Assembly (NCBI GenBank): GCA_911728435.2
Contig: OU452198.1
Span: 39,585,902 to 39,649,901 of the forward strand
Length of the DNA: 64,000 nt
Source: Apoderus coryli
Lineage: Eukaryota > Arthropoda > Insecta > Coleoptera > Attelabidae
Direction: 5' to 3'
This document shows positions 22,147 to 34,100 of this stretch, piece by piece. The notes under the pieces are model-generated. The model saw only the letters and a program-made list of their open reading frames with translations. It was not told the origin of the DNA and made no database searches. Both the position numbers and the translations under genes were made by a program. Every line of letters starts with the position of its first letter. Positions within the stretch are counted from its first letter, which is position 1.

Positions 22147-23860
22147 CAAATTACTGTATTATATTCTAATGAGAGTTATAGGTTTCAATTACCTAACTGG
22201 TAAACGTAGTTTTCTTGAGAATTATGGTGGCAAATATCAAAAGTAACATATTGCTATAAAGCAGAAAAAAATGCTTTCAAATGATGTATCACTCGACCTC
22301 TACTGCCATTTTAAGGATGAAATGCATGAAGAAACTAATATATATCATTTTTGCAACTCGATCCCAATAAACGACTTTTAAACTCTTCAAGATTCTCCAA
22401 CCCTAGAAAAGTACTTTGATGTCTTAGAAGAATTCTTGGAATTAAATGGCAGGACCGACGAACAAACATCAGCGTTCTGGAGGCATTGGAGCGATGATTG
22501 TCAGATACCAGCTGCGATGGACTGGCTGGACGTAATTAAATAAAACGGACGGACAATGGAATTTACTGTTGTCCGGCCCTGTGGTTATGTCTGAGTTTTA
22601 TGGTTTATATTAGTTTGGGAATATTATTTAAGTAGATTGTATACAAATGTTCTAAACTCAGTCATAAAATTCAAAGGTATGTTTTCTATTTATCTTATCT
22701 TTCTTTGATATGGGTTTTACAACATCTGCAAGTAATACAAGTATTATCTTTGCCTAAAGGAATTGTAGGTACCTAAAAAAACAACCTTTTTTCTTATTCG
22801 AAGAATGACATGTTGGAAATACCGGGTCTAAACACTCAAAACCATCGATATATCTTCATGCAAATTAAATGTCGAACATTTTTTATTATATACAAAAAGC
22901 TATTTGGAAAGCGTCACGGTTTCCCATATCAAAATAATATATATAATGTATCTTATTTTGTAATGCTCTCACCCTGTAAATGTATTTGGGTATATATTGT
23001 AAAATGCCTTTTTTTCTGATTGGTTTATTTTCATTTTGTATTACCTACTATGTAACTTTTATGAGGCAATTCTGGAAAGGAAAAAGGACTTTGAGATTAG
23101 AATCGTTCTAGTCTTGATTGAGTAAAGAAGTGTTTTCTCTAATTATAAAATGTTAAAACAAATATTTTAATTTGTTTTTGAACTTAGTAAATTTTTCAGT
23201 TAAGAATTATTTTCTAGTTTTTGTTAAAGACTAAGTTCATTTCTTATTTTATTCTGATGTAGTGAATTGTATAAAGTTCCGTAAGTTTTGATATTCTTTT
23301 AATTGAAGGCCTTTTTATTTAATCAGTTTTTTTTTTTATATATAAAGTTTAAAGTTATTTCTTTTAGTAATTGAAATAAATTCCGTTTTCATTAGAATAT
23401 TAAAGTTTCGTACAGGAATCAATATAATTATTCGATATTATATTAATTTTCCTATTTTTAAGTAGTACAAGTAATAACTACGATTTTCTTCTAAATTTCC
23501 ATTATCCCTTAATTGTTTTATTCTTTCTCTTTCTTTTATTTATACATATTTATTTCTTTATTGTTATTAAATTTCTTTAATTAGTTTTAATTATTAAATT
23601 AGTTGATTTTAGCCCACAAACTTTGTGTTTCATTTCTAATAAAGTTTTTTGATAAATTATTGACAAAAGGGTCAACCAATTAAATATTTTCTTTTAAATA
23701 AAAAGTGATCCAAGACTATAATGGTAAGTAATTTTGCATTACTTCAATACAGATTAATAAAGCTTATTTTAGTTGTTTGTTTGTTTCATATAATAATTTG
23801 ATTCTGTTATTATTCAAGTTGATATTCTTTGTTTGTTCTTCTTTATTTGAAACCGCTCGT
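22147..23860. other. Intergenic DNA, nothing firm
   Basis: A stretch at 22420-22530 is open (RTDEQTSAFWRHWSDDCQIP) and may be a scrap of a transposon protein, unidentified. The rest is A/T-rich without visible structure. Confidence 0.35.
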
Positions 23861-23946
23861 AAAACATTGATTCGAACCCGTAACAATTTGAATAGCATAT
23901 TGGGGTTCATTCGGATTGAGCTATAACATTAGGATTCTTTCTGAAA
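23861..23946 (-). repeat. Second tRNA-like patch
   Basis: Minus-strand TATAGCTCAATCC (A-box-like) and GGGTTCGAATCA (B-box-like), spaced about as in tRNA-derived SINEs. No paired acceptor stem. Confidence 0.35.
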
Positions 23947-24039
23947 GTATATAACACCCGCTAATTCCAAAACGGTTACAGTAATCCGCATGCCAACGTA
24001 ACGCCTTCCAAAGAGAATCCTTTATTCACAGCTTAAGGT

Positions 24040-24290
24040 CGGCTCACGAAATCAGGGAGAGTAGCAAAAGAGGTACAAGGATGTTCTTAAGACCAACATG
24101 AAGAAGTGTCGCTTACATGTGAAGAACATGACATAAGGATGCTAAGAGACAGCATGGAATAGAGTGAGAACACATAGATGGGGCCGCGCACCTACAACAA
24201 AATTTGTGGTTCGAGGATCGGTCTGTTTAGTCATCTTAGGGTTCACAACAGAAATCCCTGAGGTGGAGTTGGAATGCTGATGATGGTGGC
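24040..24290 (+). pseudogene. LINE C-terminal remnant with zinc-finger end
   Basis: Fragments in shifting frames: RYKDVLKTNMKKCRLHVKNM, ETAWNRVRTHRWGRA and ICGSRIGLFSHLRVHNRNP. The order basic KRYKD block, Trp-rich block, SRIGLFSHLRxH finger matches the C-terminus of a common insect LINE group. Stops and frameshifts throughout. Confidence 0.6.
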
Positions 24291-24919
24291 AGTTTAGAAA
24301 ACGATTACATTCTCGATCGAAAATAAATATGACTATGAGTTATACTCGTAAAATAAATAACAAATTTCTACCTGTGGTTATGACAAACTTTTTGTTTAAA
24401 CAACATATTAATCATGCTTTCAGCACTATTCGTGACAAAAAATATTTCACCTATATTATATTTTTATACCTACTATATTGTCAATATTACAGGTAAATAT
24501 CTAGTAACATTTCTATTTTTAAAATTCTAAATTAAAGTAAATATTTTTGGGAATCTATCGGTAGGGAAATATAGATATTACTTATCTTAATATTTATTTA
24601 AAATTTTAACATATTTGATTCTGGCGTGCTGGAATACACAAAACTAGGCTCTATATACCGAAAATGTTCACTTATGCTACACTTTGTAAACAATTACACT
24701 GCTACGTGGTTATTTCTTGGATTTTCCGTGTTATTTTCTGGAAACAATTAACATCTTACGTGTAAATTTGATGATTAATATTTATTGTTATTTAAATAAT
24801 AATATTTTTTTAATATTAATTTATTTATATTCAACAAAGGTATACACAGATTAATTTACACAACTGTGAATTCATTCCACACTGCATATGAATATAAATA
24901 AGCTTCTCGCAAAAGTTCC
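24291..24919. other. Intergenic AT-rich DNA, nothing recognised
   Basis: No coding or repeat signal that I can name. Confidence 0.4.
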
Positions 24920-26262
24920 AAAGACCTGAGCCAATCACAACACGGAGTTGTAACTGCTAAGACTCGTTGAGCATGCAGCACAAGGACTAAACTGGGGCCA
25001 AGTCACGGGAATCGTATTTCTGCATGTGGCCAGAGCATTGAACAGGGTCTGGCAGGAAGGACTCATCTATAAGATGCACACTTTAGGATACCCACCAGCG
25101 ATGATCAAGCTAGCAGACTCCTACCTACAGGACAGGCAGATTCGCGTCAGGACAGGGAAGGAGGTCTCGGAATCACGGACCCTGGAGGCCGGCGTGCCGC
25201 AGGAGTCTGTACTATCCCCCCATCTTTTTTCCATCTTTACCAACGACATCCCAAGGACAGATCAGAACACCTTGGCACTCTACGCAGACGACACCGCCTT
25301 GATTGCCCGCAGTCGCAGTGCGGAATTGGTGACAAGATACCTGCAGCGAGCAGCGGACAACTTCACCGAATGGTGCACCAGGTGGAAGACCAGGATTAAT
25401 GCCGAGAAGAGCACCGCGCTCCTTATCAGAAGAAGACAAGTGCGCCCCGACGACTTCGTCAACATCGAGTGTACTGACATACAATGGCAGGACACCGCAA
25501 AGTACCTGGGGGTAACTTTGGACAGATCCCTGTCATGGAGACCGCACATCGAGAAGAGCATCGCGAATGCCAAAGGCATCATTTTGAAGCTCTACCCGAT
25601 GATCTGCAGAAGGAGCAAGATGCCCTTGCAGGTCAAACTCCAAATGGTTAAGGAAGTCGTGCGACCTGCCTTGACCTATGCCAGTTCAGCATGGGGATAC
25701 GCGGCACCATCGTACCTGAAACGATTAGAGGCCACGGAGAACAAGGCGAGAAGGCTGGCAGTGGGTGCACCCTGGTTTGTGTCAAACGCACAGATCCGAA
25801 GGGACCTCAGGGTCGTCATGAGGTTGAGAGCCCAGAAGGTCTTTGCAATGGCAGAGACCCATGCAAACCCACTGATTCGCGAAGCAGTCAACTACAACGT
25901 AGAAGACGGTGTCAGGCGGTACCGGAGACCGAGGAGTCAACTCTGACGAAGGAATCCACAGGACTAGGACACCAATTATTATTGTTTCTTTCAGGTCAGG
26001 TATACTCATCTAAATGTATGTTTCAGACTGTTTTCTAGGCACCACCAACAGAGGACAACAGCAACAGACGACAATCAACATCAGAAGACAACAGCAACAG
26101 AGGACAATCAAGCGAGGACATGGAAAAGGGAGGGCTCCCGAGCCATACTACAAAGATAAGGCAGAGTTTTATTTTGGGTTAGAGTCCCACACTACCTAGG
26201 GAAGTGGTAAGGAACTCCCTAGGTGTCATGATGATTTCTCTGCCTTGGCATAATCAAAAAAA
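24920..26262 (+). mobile_element. 5'-truncated Jockey-type LINE
   Basis: Starts inside the reverse transcriptase (remnant EHAAQGLNWGQVTGIVF), continues through 25946, then a 3' UTR with CAACAG-rich repeats and a short A-tract at 26250-26262. It is markedly more G/C-rich than its surroundings, which sets off the insert. Confidence 0.8.
25026..25946 (+). pseudogene. Jockey-type reverse transcriptase, C-terminal part, catalytically altered
   Basis: 306 open codons from mid-RT to the C-terminus: VPQESVLSPHLFSIFTND, ALYADDTALIA (YADD intact), KYLGVTLDRSLSWRPHIEK and RPALTYASSAWGYA. The motif A aspartates are gone: codons at 25023 and 25041 read H and N where FLD...AFD is expected. The usual GVPQGS has become GVPQES. 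Despite the open frame the enzyme should be dead. There is no true start codon. Confidence 0.88.
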
Positions 26263-26579
26263 AAATTCTAAAGAACTAGCACGCGAGCGACTCACTTGAG
26301 TCCAAATAATAATACATAATCTTTAAATATACTAAAGCTATCCTAAAAATATCCTGTTCTTTTTCCCGTTTTAACTATCAAAAAAATAATAATAATTTTT
26401 TTTAAAAAGTACCCAACCAAAACAAGAACAAAAAAAAAACAGAAGAAAGAAAAAGAAAATAATAAAATAATTATTTCCAATTTTGTTGATGTATAATAAA
26501 TTGAATGTTTAAAGTATGTCAGCAAAAAGTTTCTATTTTTAGATTTTATCATATTTATATATTATTTATATATTATTTT

Positions 26580-27320
26580 ATCAATATCATTGATTGAAGT
26601 TTCTTAAAACTATTTTCAATTGCAGTATCGACTGTCATAAAATTCATTAGTTTTGGTCCCTGGTATGTTATATATCTTTGTCCAATTGTACTTGTCATTT
26701 TCGGTACTTCGAGCTGTCCTTGATATTATTGCTCATATCTCCTCTATTCTTGTGTTGATGTAAAAGAGCACAATGACAATACAGCCGCCTATAATGTCAA
26801 GGAGTCCACTCTCTTCGAAAAGCTGGTGACTTGGGAATGTCGGTGGCTTTTTAAAAGTTCTTTTTATAATTATCTTTTGAGCACTGTTCACGAATTTTAA
26901 GTGATTGTCCCTTACCCCACCCCAAATCAATAGACCGTATCTCAAGATAGACTCAACTAGTGCCTTAAACTCTTGTTAAATGCTGAATATTTAACACTTG
27001 AGACAATTTTTTGAATTTAAACATTAAGCCACAAATTTTTTTAACAACTGACAAAGTTTGATGATCCCATCTTAGATGAGAATCTAAGTAAACTCCCAGA
27101 TACTTAACTTTTAGCACACCGGATATTTCGATAACATCACTGTTTGTTTATTGGGCAAATTTCTTTTCTGTGACGCCAATGGTAAAAAATATGTTTTCTT
27201 GTAATTTATCGTTAATTTTTTACTATCAAAATTATATTTGATATTCTTTAAATCGTTATCTGATAAAACCTTCAACTCTTCCCAAATGATTTGCAGTCAT
27301 AAATATTTTTCTTGTTAAAA
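26580..27320 (-). pseudogene. LINE reverse transcriptase C-terminal remnant
   Basis: The minus strand reads WDHQTLSVVKKICGLMFKFK, a stop or frameshift near 26965, then ILRYGLLIWGGVRDNHLKFV and FKKPPTFPSHQLFEESGLLD. These match the region after the RT catalytic core of CR1-like LINEs. 5' truncated and disabled. Confidence 0.75.
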
Positions 27321-27348
27321 AAATAGTAGCCTCCAGTTGTTGTTGATG

Positions 27349-27629
27349 TACAGGGTGACCAAAATTACTGCATCCCGTAATTCTATAATCGCCAAAGTTA
27401 TGGAAAATGGAAATGAAATATATACCGGGCGGCCCAATTGAAAGTATCTACCTCACACGTCGATTTTGTTGCCACGTTGGCATTTTTTTAAGCATAAATT
27501 CGTGATAAACAGTGAATACGATAAACTAGAAAGGAAATTTATGTTGCCCGTAACAGAAAAGTATACAGGGTCGATCATATAGCAGACAAACTCATTGCAT
27601 ATGTTTTTCTTATGGTACCCCCTGTATAT
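27349..27629. repeat. Possible short TIR element
   Basis: TACAGGGTGACCA at the left and CCCCCTGTATA at the right are roughly inverted. A long-TIR transposon at 56731 ends in the same CACCCTGTA. The target duplication is unclear. Confidence 0.35.
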
Positions 27630-28375
27630 TATTAATTAATTTTGTGATTCATTCTAGCAATATTTAGGCGCTATTGTTGAAGAACCCATACATACATACA
27701 GACAGATTTCCATCTGGAAATGGTCTTATTAGTTTCAGGGCACTTCACAATACTTTCCCTAAGTTGGGAAAGTAAAACACTAAGAAGAAAATGACAATAA
27801 CCATTTGTTATACAGATTTAAGGAAATCAGTGTTCCTCTTCCTTAATTATATGAACAACACGTCCTTGACCGGAGTTGCCTTGGAAATACGAAGAAATGA
27901 GAGAGTTTGTTCTTAATAATACGTATTACCATATTGTAAAATATATTATTTATTAATAATATAATAGACAATACTTAATTAATATTATAAATTACCATTT
28001 TTATGGTCAATTATTAGTCACAGCTTATTAAGCTAAGTATTCTAAAGTACGTCACTGCTAAAATATTTAGTTAATCATAAAAGAAATCGAGAGATACAAC
28101 AAAACTATATGAAATTAAAATGATTGTTTTGACGACCAAATTACAGAGATCCCTGTTGTGATAAAAGGAAACTGTCATATTCTAAAAGTCAAAACATTTT
28201 ACTGTAATAACAATTTATAGAAATTTTCTGCAGAACTAATATATTGTTATTAATTTTGTGATACACTAAGTGGTATAGAAAATAAAACATCTTACACAAG
28301 CAATAATAATAATAATAATATCAAAGCTATGTCTATAATAATGCAGAAGTAATGATTTGAATTATTATATTATCA
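27630..28375. other. AT-rich spacer with (AAT)n at 28304-28321
   Basis: No coding signal. The AAT run lies about 55 bp before the start of the LINE remnant at 28376. Confidence 0.4.
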
Positions 28376-29900
28376 TCCGCTTCCAAGTCCTACGATATAA
28401 CTGAGGGCGTTCTACAGGGAGAATCTCTGAGCCCTGTACTGTTTTCTCTGTTTTTGTCAGATATTGAACAATTTTTTGTCTCCAGGGGCTTGCTCGGTGT
28501 GAATATCGATGGAGCCCACAGTTTGCTATTGCTCCTCTTTGCTGATGACCTCGTTATATTGAGCGACTCACAAACTGATATGAATAGGAAACTAAAAGCT
28601 TTACAACAGTACACGAATGCCAACTCCCTCACAGTCAATACATCGAAGACGAAGATTGTGATATTTGGCAGAGGGGGACATTACCATACCTATGAGAACT
28701 ATAAATTTTATTTTGATTCTATGCCACTCGAAATCGTGAAAAATTCCACATACCTGGGTGTTGACTTCTCTTCATCTTCGCTATTTTACGAAATGTCAAA
28801 TAATGCTGTGGCGAAGTGTAGACAGACTGTGAGTTCTGTAATTGATGTTATGGCCCGTTCCAAGTTGAACTCCTGGGACTCGAGAGTAAAATTGTACGAG
28901 AGCGTAGTTTAAACTCACTGACGTATGCTGTAGGTGTATGGGGATTGAGGTACGATAACTTGATCGAGCGTGCGCAGGTCAGTTTCTTTAAAAGACTTTA
29001 AAGTTTGCCCCGAAATACTCCAGACTATATCGTTCGTCTCGAAACTGACTCAATCGCCCTTAGCTATTTCATATTGAAATCAGCTCTCTCTTGGCTAACC
29101 AAACTCAAAAGAATGAGTGATATTCGTCTGCCCAAGATATGCTACCTGAGACTATTGGCTTTGAGTAACTGTGACGATGCTGACTTAAGGTACAATTGGA
29201 TTCTGCAGGTTAGGCAATACTTTTGGCTCTCTAATTGTATGGACATGTGGACTACCGAAATCCCCACTCAAAGAGCAATAAGCGCTTTTCGCCAAAAGGA
29301 TCTTCAGAGATTGGACTCCTCTTCCATCCCCTATTTCTTTAAATATTTTCAATTCAATAATCTTATTTACATATCAAGTGCCCTATATATATAACCAGAC
29401 TGATTGCACAGATCAGAACATGCAGCAGAAACTACATAAGGCTTACTTATCGTGGAATTTCTTATACAATAAAGGTGGATGAATTATGCTCAATTTGCAA
29501 TTTAAACCGGCTTGAAACCATGTCACACTTGATGTTTGAATGTTCTCTAAATACTAATGTACGAAGTTCGTTTATACCTGATATAGCCAACGATAGTGAT
29601 TTGACTAACGCCTTGGCAACTAACTCTATACTCACACTAAAAAAAATTTTTAATTATTTCATCAATATGCTGAAACTTAGGTAATTTTTACTTAATGAGT
29701 AACCTGATTTCATAATTTGTGTCCGAATTTTAGTTACATTTAACAGCTAATGCTGCGTATATTTGGTCTGTTGTTTAGTATTAAGTTTCTAATTTTGATA
29801 TGAAAATTGATGTAATTGATTTCTTTTTTTTTCTTTTTTTAAACCATACTCTTTGTAATAAGGTTATCAACCTTTAGATACAATAAATGTTAATAAAAAA
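28376..29900 (+). pseudogene. 5'-truncated LINE with RT and C-terminal zinc motif
   Basis: Begins in RT (LQGESLSPVLFSLFLSDIEQ), then LLLFADDLVILSD (ADD intact) and TYLGVDFSSSSLF. A missing base near 28911 and a stop at 29000 break the frame. It resumes with LPRNTPDYIVRLETDS, then a stop, then MDELCSICNLNRLETMSHLM, where C-x2-C-x9-H-x4-C forms a zinc-binding-like motif. AATAAA near 29882 marks the 3' end. The group is not certain, but it differs from the CR1-like elements in this window. Confidence 0.85.
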
Positions 29901-29928
29901 GTAATAGATTTGAATTATGGAATAGCTA

Positions 29929-30286
29929 TTTACCTAACAAGTGTGGAAAGTATTACTTTTTCCGCACGGGACGATAGTTGAACGTGTAACTCATTCAATG
30001 AGAGTTCGTATAGGATATGTAAGAAAAAAACAAAATTTTGAAACTCGATTTTATTATTCAACATAGTTTTTTTTCTGGTATTATAACAAAATATTTTAAA
30101 TTGTTGCGAGTTATTTCTACAGTTTTGCCTGTACTCTTTGGTTTTGCGAAATTTGAAGTGCTCGTAGAAATAATTTGTACCTATACCTAACACATGCGCA
30201 AAAGTGTCTTTTCCGCACATAACGGATGACCAAACTCCATACCGTCGCGTGCGGAAAAGTACTACATTCCGCACTAGTTAGGTAAA
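29929..30286. mobile_element. MITE, 358 bp, TA-flanked
   Basis: The terminal repeats start TTTACCTAAC and run inward about 38 bp with few mismatches; both contain a Pol-like repeated word GTGCGGAAAA/CTTTTCCGCAC. TA precedes at 29927-29928 and follows at 30287-30288, the target duplication expected for Tc1/mariner-mobilised MITEs. No transposase. Open frames across it are incidental. Confidence 0.85.
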
Positions 30287-30899
30287 TATCAATTTATGTT
30301 GTATTCATTCTGACAAGGACAATTACAATTTTTAAAACCCACAAAATAAAGTTGACAGGTTCAAAATTAAAAAACATTTAAAGGCAAGGTTTAGAATTCA
30401 GATAATTATTATGTTATCTAACTGAAAGAGGAATTCCGAATTTCTCAGCCATATTATATATTTGTGTTGTTTGCCATAATAATTTTATTAATTTATTCCA
30501 AAAGGTAGACCGTTTATTGATATTTTTTTAAATGATTATCAAATACCTGTGTATAGGTAATTATAATAATATGCATGAAAATTTTCCTAAAGAGAATTCC
30601 CCACAATAATTTGTTTAGAATAATTTCTACTATATCAGGTTTTCGTTCTGTTTGTATTTTATGTTAATTCGAAAATTCATTAATTAAATTAGATGGATAG
30701 AATAATTATTATTTTTGTTTTGAATATTTTGTTTACGTAATTAGATACCCTGTTATAGATAAAGCCTTTGGTATAGTCTATTAGATAATGAATTAGGATT
30801 AAAATATACGTTTTTACTTTTTAAATAATTTTTTTCAGTTTATTTTTCATGGTGTGTTCGGTTCTTATAAAAAATTCTTTTCCCAAACTTTTTTAAATA
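30287..30899. other. AT-rich intergenic DNA, nothing recognised
   Basis: No coding or repeat features that I can name. Confidence 0.4.
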
Positions 30900-31000
30900 A
30901 AAACAACATCCATTTTTCTTTTCGTGAAATAAATTAAATAAAACGACAACAACGTTTCGTTACTAATTAGTAACTTCTTCAGGTTGGACACATGTTTCTA
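30900..31000 (-). repeat. Possible Penelope-like terminal fragment
   Basis: ACGTTTCGTTACTAATTAGT AACTTCTTCAGG: the CGTTTCG...CTTCAGG arrangement around a short palindrome resembles the ends of Penelope-like elements. No GIY-YIG or RT sequence is attached. Confidence 0.35.
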
Positions 31001-31145
31001 TCTAACACAAATTCCAATATCAAAAATAACAAACAATTTTCTTTATAATTACAAATACAACATTTAAATATAATAAAACTCATTTTTATTTAAAGAAGTA
31101 TCTGTATAAATTGTCTGTTATGTTGTGTTGAAGTGTATTTTTAAT

Positions 31146-31148
<3 letters not shown>

Positions 31149-31198
<50 letters not shown>
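31149..31198. repeat. (TAA)n microsatellite, left flank of the R4/Dong-like element
   Basis: About 16 AAT units, ending where the 5' UTR of the element at 31199 begins. Confidence 0.95.
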
Positions 31199-31199
<1 letters not shown>

Positions 31200-34100
31200 G
31201 CGCAGAGGAGATATGTTGGGTGACAGCAGCAATATCTACGGGTGTGACGATCCCGCGCACCTCAGTTGTCGCAGGAGCTCGGCGCAACAGCTCCAACCGA
31301 ATTTTTCGGTTTTTCTGTCCCATCCGGGTTGGGATCCACAGTAAATAAAAATAAACCTGAGGTTGACAATACTTACCAGTGACAGGGGTACGTAAAAGTC
31401 AGCTTAGTCCGTGTGGGGTCCGGACCAAATAAGAATAGCCCCATGTGGTTGTCCGATACCCTTTACTACCCACATTCCATTACCTACTTACCTTACCCCA
31501 CTACCACCATACTTACCTCACCTCCCTTCTATATTCAAACTTACCTTCAGTATATGGAACATCCCTGTACATACTTCCTGCTGTCCTACCAATTTTATAT
31601 CCGTCTAAACCCGGATAAGAATAGGTTTAGGGTTCCCTTTAACCTGCAGTAGAAGCCTGCATTTAAGGAGAAAACAAATAATGATGAGCTCAAATAAAAA
31701 TGGCCCTGAGTCCCCGGCAGACCTTCAATGGTCACAGGGTGCGAAGAATCCCCGGGAGGAAACAATAAATACTAGAAATACAAACCAAACGCAAGAAACC
31801 ATAATCTCCAAAGAACAATTGGAATCCCAGGAATGGAATCTGTCTCAAAACAATAAGAGAATGACCCGACAAAATGTTGAAGTCCCTCACGAGGCTGATC
31901 GCGGCGCTAGAAGAACATGGTCCAGAAATGATAATCTGGACGTTTTCAGAGCGTACTTTCTGGGGACCCAATTTGAAACACAAAAACGAGGATTTAGAAA
32001 AAATATGCTATTAGAATGGAGAAAAATAAGACCGGATTTAATTTTAAACGAAAACCAACTAGCAAATCAACTATATGCAATAAAAACTCATAATTTGCTT
32101 ACTGCTGTTGATATAGAGGAATTGAAACAGAATATGTCTGAGACGGATCAAGGTATAGAAACTGATAACACAATAATTTATGAACAAACAAATGAGAGCA
32201 ATACGCAAACAATAAACATACAAAATAACCTTGCACTGAATGTGGATCTGGATGCGGGTGAGAATGTAAATGATGTTGTAGTGAGATTCCAGGAGAACAT
32301 CGCGGTTTTTAAGAACTCTGATCCAGAAAAACGGCTTAGCTTACAAAAAATAAAACCAACAAAAAAAACAAAACAGCTAATATCAATAGTAAACCAGGAA
32401 ATCCTTAAATATATGCCAACTAGCAATCTGGAGGAAACACAGACACTTGTCTACACCGCTGCAAAAACAGTTATTGAATCTATGGGAGTTAAATTGGGAA
32501 AAAAGCAAAAGGCCAAGAAGGAACCCAAATGGAGAGAACGTATAGAACAAAAAATAAAAACGTTAAGAAGTTGGCTAACAAAGATACGAGATTGGGAGAG
32601 AGGTAACATGAGCACCAAATTATCTAACGATATACATTACTATTTTAGGAAAAACAATATTCAGCACTCAAATTACCAAGAGAAGGAAACATTTAAAGAA
32701 AAAATAAAACAACAAATAGCAGCACTGGGAAACCGGCTGAGACGATACAATAAAAGTTACAAACGAAAAAATGACAACAAACTGTTTAAGAATAACGAGA
32801 AAGAGTTCTACAAAAAACTTAATAATGAACCACCAATTGAACAGGGACCAGACAAGGAACAACTACAAACATTTTGGAAAAACGTATGGGCATCCAAACA
32901 ACAATACAATCAAAAGGCATCATGGCTTAAAACGGAAAAAAAGAAATACGACACATTAATAGACATGGAGATTAGTCCAATAACTGAGACTGAAGTTAAG
33001 AACGCTTTAAATAGATCACACAACTGGAAAGCACCGGGGGTGGATCATGTTCATAACTATTGGTGGAAAAATATAAATATCACAAAGTTGCTTACAAAAC
33101 AAATTAATGAACTACTAACAAACAACACATATCATCCTAAATTTTTAACGAAAGGAATTACCTCAATGATACCTAAAAAAGGAGATACAACTAACCCAAA
33201 AAACTATCGACCCATAACGTGTCTACCCACTTTGTATAAAATAATCACCTCAATTCTAAGTCAAAAAATAATCAAGCACATTGAAGACTCTGGAATCTTA
33301 ACTGAAGAGCAAAAGGGTTGTCGGCATGGTACATTAGGAAGCAAGGAACAATTGGTGATCGACTCTATAGTTACACAAGATGCTAAAAAGAGAAACAAAA
33401 ATATGGCAGTGGCATGGATCGATTATCAGAAAGCCTTTGATAGTGTTCCACATTCTTGGTTAATAGATGTACTAAAACTTTACAAAATCAGCCCAAATAT
33501 AATAAATTTTTTAGCCACAGCAATGAAAACCTGGAGAACGAAACTCGTAGTTAAAACGGAAAAAACAAATATAGTAACGGATGAAATACCGATCCAGAGT
33601 GGCATATTTCAGGGAGATTCCCTAAGCCCTTTTTGGTTTGTGTTGTGCCTGAACCCACTCTCAAATATGTTAAAAGACACTAGAATAGGATATACACTGA
33701 GGTATGAGGATAGTGATTATACAATAAATCATTTATTTTATGTAGATGACCTCAAACTCTATGCATCAACAGAGAAACAATTAGACAGACTTATTGAGAC
33801 GACACAAAAGTTCAGTCTTGACATCAAAATGAGGTTGGGTTTTGATAAATGTGCAAAATTAGTAGCTCAAAAGGGAAAGTTACAAACTTACGAAAATTTA
33901 GAAAATAGCGAAACATTCAGATACCTAAACAATGATTACTACAAATACCTCGGCTATAACCAAAAATTGGTTTTAGATCAAAAAAATATAATAGAAAACA
34001 CGGAACAAAAAATGGTTGATAGAATAAGAAAAATCCTAAGATCAGAACTAACTGGTAAAAACAAAATCAAAGCCATAAATACGTATGCATTGCCAGTGTT

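Noticed and set aside
29930..30274. A 114-codon minus-strand frame
   Set aside because: It runs through the MITE's terminal repeats and has no family resemblance.
31149..31198. CRISPR-like or regulatory repeat array
   Set aside because: Simple TAA microsatellite in a eukaryotic genome; no spacers.
31732..32862. Minus-strand hydrophobic frames within the R4/Dong-like ORF
   Set aside because: Antisense of a lysine/asparagine-rich protein gives Phe/Leu-rich shadows; not real membrane proteins.
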